Source: Salipiger profundus (GTDB taxonomy: Bacteria; Pseudomonadota; Alphaproteobacteria; Rhodobacterales; Rhodobacteraceae). Taken from it: 64,000 nt of DNA. The notes under the pieces are model-generated. The model had not been told where the DNA came from. It was given only the letters and a program-made list of their open reading frames with translations, and searched no databases. Positions 60,022 to 64,000 of this stretch are shown piece by piece (the stretch's first letter is position 1; each line of letters opens with the position of its first letter). The position numbers were made by a program, and so were the translations under genes. The stretch is taken from NCBI RefSeq assembly GCF_001969385.1, contig NZ_CP014802.1, positions 62,001 to 126,000 of the forward strand, written 5' to 3'.

Positions 60022-61917
60022 CTAGTGTTCGTGGCCGTCCTCGAGGTCTGCACCGTGCTCGGTGGAATGCTCTGCTGCCAGCTCCGCCTGATGCGTCCGC
60101 GCCATGGTCTGGTAGGCCTCCACGGCCTCGCGCCTGCGAGCCCCCTGCCCGACCACAAGATCCGCTTCGGTCTTCAGCTCGGCCGCAATCGCCGCCCGTA
60201 CCGCAGGGTCTCGGATCTCGCCCTGAAGTGGCGTGCTGTCTCCCTCGAGCACCTGTCCGAGCGCCTCATTGGACAGCTCGCCGGTCATTCTGTTCACGAG
60301 CGCTTCGATGGCCGGCACGTCGGCAAGCGGGTGGTGCTTGTCCACGGTCAACAACTGATCAAGCGCCAACTCCTCGGCAAGGTCTCGCGGCACCGTCACA
60401 CCTTCGATAATCCGATGCCCCTCTTCCAGCATGTCGGTCAGCCGCGCGGAAGCATCTTCATCCAAAGCCTCCGCTCGGCCGCGCCACGCCTCGGCCTGCG
60501 CAACCGAATGCTCCCCCTGAAGCAGGTATTCGGCCAGCTCCTCGGCTGTCGTGGACATCTGCGCCATCAGATCCGTTTCGGACGAGAAGACGACAGTCAG
60601 CGCATCGCGCATGTCGTCCAGTGCGCTGTCGATCTGGCGCACGCTCGGATCATCCAGTTCGAGCCCTCCCCGCACGTGCTGCAGAGACGTTGGCGTGAGA
60701 TGCGCGAAAAGATCGTCGCCAGCATGCGCAATCGTCGCATGGTCCTGGAAGAAAGGATCCGCCTGGGTCGCCGCTATGAGTTCGGCGCTGGTGCGGGAGA
60801 ACTCCGCTTGCATCCGCACCCGCTCGGGTCCGGCGTCCATGGACTGAATGCTGTCCCAGGTCTGTCGTGCCTCGGACAGCATCTGATCACGGGCCACCGC
60901 CATGGCGGCAATCGCATCGAAGCTCCCGTTCTCGAGCGGGGGCGGCGTCAGGGTATCGGCCTCGGACATGAGGGAGCCTCCTTCTTCCAGGGTTTGCGCC
61001 GACGCGAAGAACGCTTGCGACAGCGTCTGCATAAAAGCGTTGCCGGCGCCGGACAGCGAGGCCAGCTGGCCAAGACCGGCATATTGCCGCGCAAAGTCCG
61101 TCACCACGGCCCGGCGTCGCGCCCTCTCCGCCTCCGACATCGATGGGGCCGGGACGAGGTCGCCCCGACCCGTCCGGTCATGTGCCGCGCGATACTCGGT
61201 TTCGCGCGGCGGGTTCTCGATGATCCCGCGCGACAAACGATTTGAGGCCACCATCTCGAGACCATGCGCCCGCGCAATTTCCGCATGGCGCTCGCGCATC
61301 ACGTCGTAGTTCAGCTCAGACTTCATGCTGATCGACAGAAAGTTGCCCCAATCGCAGCCGACCTTGTCGACGACAAAATGCGCATGGATGTGATCCGGGT
61401 CGCGGTGCACCGCGGCGACGTAGCGCCACTGATCACCATAGTCACCGCTGGCAAAGATCGCCTGCCCCCACTCACGGGCTACCGTCTCGGCCGCGTCGAT
61501 GCCTGTGCCTTTGGGGAAACTCAGGATGATGTGGTCAGTGTGCCCGCGGCGGGGCGCGCCGCGCCAGGCCGACGACCAGTCCTCAACCGCCCGCGCCAGC
61601 GTGGTCGAGCGAAGCTCACGATCCACCCCGGCGAAGTTCGTCCAGGTGGCATGCGCCGCGTCTTCGCGGGTGATGTAATTGAGCTGCCGGGTCAGCTCTT
61701 CTTTCGAATGGCACCCTCCGGCCCGGATCCGCTTCACCACGGACTGCGGCGCGCGCTGCGCATTGCCGGCAAATGCTCGAAAGGAGCGGGACTGCAGGCC
61801 GCCCTGCCCCGCACCCGGAACGCGCGTACCGCTGCCGCCACTCCGGCTGCGGCGCGCGAGGTCCTCGAGCGGATAGCCGAGAACAGCCTCCTGCAGAGCC
61901 AGCGGCCGTGCCGTCAT
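60022..61917 (-). CDS. virD2: MobP-type conjugative relaxase (VirD2-like)
   Basis: A 631-residue relaxase. The N-terminal catalytic domain has the Tyr in LNYITRED (about 80), IILSFPKGTG, and the three-His metal site HRDPDHIHAHFVVDK (about 170-180). It nicks one strand at oriT and stays bound to the DNA that is exported. The C-terminal half (about 280-631) is long, acidic and helix-rich and ends HGADLEDGHEH; it may hold the secretion signal. Start overlaps the mobC stop by 4 bp. VirD2 name is by function; sequence resembles the broader MobP relaxase family. Confidence 0.88.
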   Translation of the reverse strand: MTARPLALQEAVLGYPLEDLARRSRSGGSGTRVPGAGQGGLQSRSFRAFAGNAQRAPQSVVKRIRAGGCHSKEELTRQLNYITREDAAHATWTNFAGVDRELRSTTLARAVEDWSSAWRGAPRRGHTDHIILSFPKGTGIDAAETVAREWGQAIFASGDYGDQWRYVAAVHRDPDHIHAHFVVDKVGCDWGNFLSISMKSELNYDVMRERHAEIARAHGLEMVASNRLSRGIIENPPRETEYRAAHDRTGRGDLVPAPSMSEAERARRRAVVTDFARQYAGLGQLASLSGAGNAFMQTLSQAFFASAQTLEEGGSLMSEADTLTPPPLENGSFDAIAAMAVARDQMLSEARQTWDSIQSMDAGPERVRMQAEFSRTSAELIAATQADPFFQDHATIAHAGDDLFAHLTPTSLQHVRGGLELDDPSVRQIDSALDDMRDALTVVFSSETDLMAQMSTTAEELAEYLLQGEHSVAQAEAWRGRAEALDEDASARLTDMLEEGHRIIEGVTVPRDLAEELALDQLLTVDKHHPLADVPAIEALVNRMTGELSNEALGQVLEGDSTPLQGEIRDPAVRAAIAAELKTEADLVVGQGARRREAVEAYQTMARTHQAELAAEHSTEHGADLEDGHEH

Positions 61918-62450
61918 GTGTCCTCTCCCGGGAAGGCCACCTCCACCAGGGTCCGGCGTCGCGCGACGTTGATAAAGGTCGTCAACGCCTCGGTCAGATC
62001 ACTCACCCGCGCATCAAGCTGCGCCACCGTCTTGCCGTCGCGGGCGTTCCACTTGAGGCGCCCGGAGTTCGCAAGCTGGGTCATCTGGTTGAGATTGCGC
62101 CCCACCGCCACGAGCTCGCGCCGGCTCTGCGCCAGCGCTTCGATCTCCTCTACCCGCAAATCGAGCGCCCCGACGGCGAGCCGCATGAGGCGGCGCATGC
62201 CATCCGAGGGCGTCAGCCCCTCGGCCTCCATCAATGCCTTGAAGGCCGCGTATTCTTCCGCCGTAACCCGTGTGCCGATCACGGCGCCTTCGGTGGTCGT
62301 ATGTGGCGAAGCCGATTGGCGGCGCACCCGCGCCACTGTCTGCCGCGACCGCCCGGTGCGTCGGGCGATCGCGGCATCGGAGAACCTCTCGCCCAATAGG
62401 CGAGAGATCTCGGTGATGTCCTTGTGGGTGAGCCGGGATCCGCGGGGCAT
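61914..62450 (-). CDS. mobC: MobC/VirD1-like relaxosome accessory protein
   Basis: A 178-residue DNA-binding protein. An N-terminal homeodomain-like HTH (SRLLGERFSDAAIARRTGRS followed by RQTVARVRR) precedes a MobC-type region with VTAEEYAAFKALMEAEGLTP and the hallmark VGRNLNQMTQLANSGRL. MobC proteins bind next to nic and help the relaxase open the strands. It is first of the minus-strand operon mobC-relaxase-virD4 and adjoins the palindrome-rich oriT candidate. Confidence 0.85.
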   Translation of the reverse strand: MPRGSRLTHKDITEISRLLGERFSDAAIARRTGRSRQTVARVRRQSASPHTTTEGAVIGTRVTAEEYAAFKALMEAEGLTPSDGMRRLMRLAVGALDLRVEEIEALAQSRRELVAVGRNLNQMTQLANSGRLKWNARDGKTVAQLDARVSDLTEALTTFINVARRRTLVEVAFPGEDT

Positions 62451-62524
62451 AATACAACCTCAGGATGAATCTAAAGAAAAAACACGCTCTAAAGGCGTAC
62501 AACACAATACCGTTCCAGCCAACC

Positions 62525-62832
62525 GACCATGAAGGCCGGTTTTCGCCCCTTCGGGGAATTTCCGCTTGCGGAAACCGGACAGCCTTCATGGTCTCCGTGT
62601 CGCGCCCGGTGACCCCTCGGGGTCACTTAGGCAGGGCGCGGTGATCCGCAGGTCAGGAGGGGGCAATCTCGCCCCTGCGAGAGCTGCCGCCGGGGCCGTC
62701 AGCGGATCACACCCGTCCCGATGTGCCTGGCGTGGGGCGCGTGCGCCCCACGCCAGGCGGAGAGGGCCAATGTGCGATTTTTTGGCCCCCGGTCCCATGT
62801 GCGCTCCGCGCGCTATCTCCGGGCCAAAAAAT
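62525..62832. other. Candidate origin of transfer (oriT), five strong inverted repeats
   Basis: The gap between mobC and the ParA-like gene holds five strong inverted repeats: 62525-62536/62582-62593 (12-bp arms, enclosing the nested hairpins CCCC-TTC-GGGG and TTTCCGC-TT-GCGGAAA); 62609-62616/62619-62626 (8 bp); 62641-62649/62702-62710 (9 bp); 62725-62740/62743-62758 (16 bp, almost a perfect palindrome); 62777-62788/62821-62832 (12 bp). Location next to mobC and the relaxase, and this structure, fit oriT. The nic site was not identified. Confidence 0.65.
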
Positions 62833-62869
62833 TTCGGCAAGACCTGGATCGCAGGAGAGCAGGAATGAA

Positions 62870-63045
62870 TGACTGCACGATTGCTGGAATGCCGGATCAG
62901 CGGAATGCTGCAGATATTGAACTATTGAGTTTTTAACTCATTGAGATGATGAGAGATTGAGTGCCGGAGCCGTGGTGATGTTGATCGCTGGAGGTTTGGG
63001 ATGCCGGAGTGCTGGCGTACCGGATGTGTGGACCGCGGGACTTGG
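62870..63045 (+). repeat. Degenerate short-repeat leader upstream of the ParA/VirC1-like gene
   Basis: Variants of TGCTGGA/TGCCGGA/ATGCCGGAT recur with irregular spacing (for example TTGCTGGAATGCCGGAT at 62881-62897, TGCCGGAG at 62962 and 63003, TACCGGATG at 63019). A perfect 15-bp hairpin TGAGTT-TTT-AACTCA lies at 62926-62940. The purine/TG-rich composition resembles a binding array for the downstream ATPase or a partner. Confidence 0.5.
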
Positions 63046-63055
63046 AGGACCGAGC

Positions 63056-63838
63056 TTGAAGACCATCTCGACCATGATGATGAAAGGCGGCAGCGGGAAA
63101 ACGACGCTGACCCGTATCCTCGCCTCGGCCGCCCTCGCCCGCGGCATGAAGGTCCATATCTTTGACGTCGACACCGACCCACAGGCGCTCGGCTGGGAGG
63201 CCAGCTTCAACCGCGCCTCTTGGGGCAAGATCGACAAACCCGCCTGGCGCCACGATCAGCTAACCATCAGTGGCGCGGTCGCGGACATGGACGAGATCTA
63301 CGACGGCTACGACCGTATGGAAGCCGAGGGCTATGATCTCGTGCTGATCGACACACGCCCGGGCGCCAATGCCGACACCGAAGATCTGATCCTTGCCACC
63401 GATCTCGTGCTGATCCCAACGCGGCCTGAGCAGTCGGACTACTCGGTCGCCGAGCGAACGCTCGAGTGGTTCGAGGATATCCTGCAGACTGTCACACCAG
63501 ACTCTCCCATCCCGGCGCTGCGCACGGTGCTGACCGCGGTACCAAGCAAGATGATCTCGGTGCTGACCGGGGATCTCGACATCGTCAGCTTGACCCCGCG
63601 CGATCGCGACGCCTTGCAGGCGGTCATGGACATGCCGCATGCGCTGACCGTAATCCCCAATTCGAAATACTGGCGCGAGATCGCGGCATGGGGTCCGCTC
63701 GGCGTGGCCGCTGAGGCGGCGAACTCCCAGCCCGCCGGGCGGCTGCAGGGCGGCGCCATGATGGACATCCTAGCCGGCGGCGACGCGCTGCTCGACGAGC
63801 TCCTTGCTGTCATCGACGTCAGGGAGGCAGCAGAGTGA
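63056..63838 (+). CDS. ParA-family ATPase, VirC1-like
   Basis: About 260 residues. The deviant Walker A MMKGGSGKTTLTRILA near the start (about 8-16), FDVDTDPQALGWEASFNRAS (Walker A' Asp region) and LVLIDTRPGANADTEDLILA (Walker B) define the ParA/MinD family. Position beside mobC and oriT resembles VirC1 of Agrobacterium, which recruits the relaxosome to the coupling protein; a partition role with a distant ParB is also possible. TTG 63056 is chosen because TTGGAGGA is 7 bp upstream and codons before it are repeat sequence. Confidence 0.82.
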   Translation: MKTISTMMMKGGSGKTTLTRILASAALARGMKVHIFDVDTDPQALGWEASFNRASWGKIDKPAWRHDQLTISGAVADMDEIYDGYDRMEAEGYDLVLIDTRPGANADTEDLILATDLVLIPTRPEQSDYSVAERTLEWFEDILQTVTPDSPIPALRTVLTAVPSKMISVLTGDLDIVSLTPRDRDALQAVMDMPHALTVIPNSKYWREIAAWGPLGVAAEAANSQPAGRLQGGAMMDILAGGDALLDELLAVIDVREAAE

Positions 63839-64000
63839 GCGACGCCCCCAAGCCAGAGAAGCGCAAGAGGTCCCGTGTCGTGCGCACGTCCCACGCGCTG
63901 CCAAATGCCGCCGAGCATGCAAAGGCGAGCAGCCGGCTCGCAGGGGCCACGGCCCGCTACGCGGGCCGCTCCACTTCCGAGCCGCACGAGCCGAGGATCG
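63835..64000 (+). CDS. Hypothetical protein co-transcribed with the ParA/VirC1-like gene, 3' end outside window
   Basis: GTG 63835 overlaps the ParA-like stop by 4 bp (GTGA) and opens a frame to the window edge: SDAPKPEKRKRSRVVRTSHA followed by LPNAAEHAKASSRLAGATAR. It is basic and disordered at the start. By position it may be the partner of the ATPase (ParB-like or VirC2-like), but only 55 residues are visible and no motif supports this. Confidence 0.6.
   Translation, partial: MSDAPKPEKRKRSRVVRTSHALPNAAEHAKASSRLAGATARYAGRSTSEPHEPRI

Noticed and set aside
62463..62472. ATCCTG-like nic motif (reverse strand TTCATCCTGA) in front of mobC
   Set aside because: A six-base match to the IncP/Ti-type nic core occurs by chance often, and it lies outside the palindromic region; not enough to call nic.
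62870..63045. Possible CRISPR or tandem array
   Set aside because: The repeated words are 7-9 bp, degenerate and irregularly spaced; no constant repeat-spacer structure or cas genes.

Overview
The window looks like part of a large conjugative plasmid (or plasmid-like replicon) from a Rhodobacteraceae / Roseobacter-group alphaproteobacterium. The basis is the high G+C coding sequence, a RepC-type replication initiator, a VirB/VirD4 type IV secretion system with a MobP-type relaxase, and dense sugar/polyol transport operons of a kind common on such replicons. The genus cannot be fixed from the sequence alone.

Layout. (a) 1-8250: the end of an FAD amine/amino-acid oxidase-type gene, a GhrA-like 2-hydroxyacid dehydrogenase, then an insertion-sequence junkyard: an IS110-family transposase gene split by a complete RIT element (three tyrosine recombinases with 31-bp terminal inverted repeats), followed by a frameshifted IS5-family remnant. 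(b) 8250-12500: a TetR-NAD(P) epimerase pair with a clear operator, an alpha/beta hydrolase, a convergent LysR regulator, and short remnants of an SDR gene and of IS21 istA/istB. (c) 12550-20172: a ribose-type ABC importer operon with a PfkB kinase, a GatZ/KbaZ-family protein, a LacI regulator and a HAD phosphatase; this reads as uptake and catabolism of a tagatose-like ketose or related hexitol. (d) 20201-28491: a MalEFGK-type importer with a sugar isomerase/epimerase, divergent from a Gfo/Idh/MocA dehydrogenase and an esterase-like hydrolase, with a second LacI regulator. (e) 28908-39735: DeoR regulator, a second ribose-type importer, araD, araB, a reverse-strand ROK regulator, a truncated kinase, an SDR and a mannitol-dehydrogenase-family enzyme. 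No arabinose isomerase is present, which suggests pentitol oxidation feeding L-ribulose into AraB/AraD.

(f) 39857-43015: two small unknown genes, a solo RepC with an antisense-RNA-like locus in its leader, and an exported unknown protein. (g) 43460-55187: a near-complete virB operon (virB1-B2-B3-B4-lipoprotein-VirB5/transglycosylase chimera-B5-unknown-B6-B8-B9-B10-B11). (h) 55330-57674: an H-NS-like protein, an IS5-family remnant, an intact IS110-family transposase and a small membrane protein. (i) 58069-64000: virD4, relaxase and mobC on the minus strand, a 300-bp palindrome-rich oriT candidate, then a ParA/VirC1-like ATPase and the start of a co-transcribed gene.

Taken together, the region couples three carbohydrate import/catabolism modules to replication and conjugation functions. 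The most unusual points are the RIT-in-IS110 nesting with an asymmetric left junction, the transglycosylase domain embedded in a VirB5 scaffold, a terminator-like hairpin between virB2 and virB3, the RepC-leader antisense RNA candidate, and the structured oriT/degenerate-repeat region next to the VirC1-like gene.
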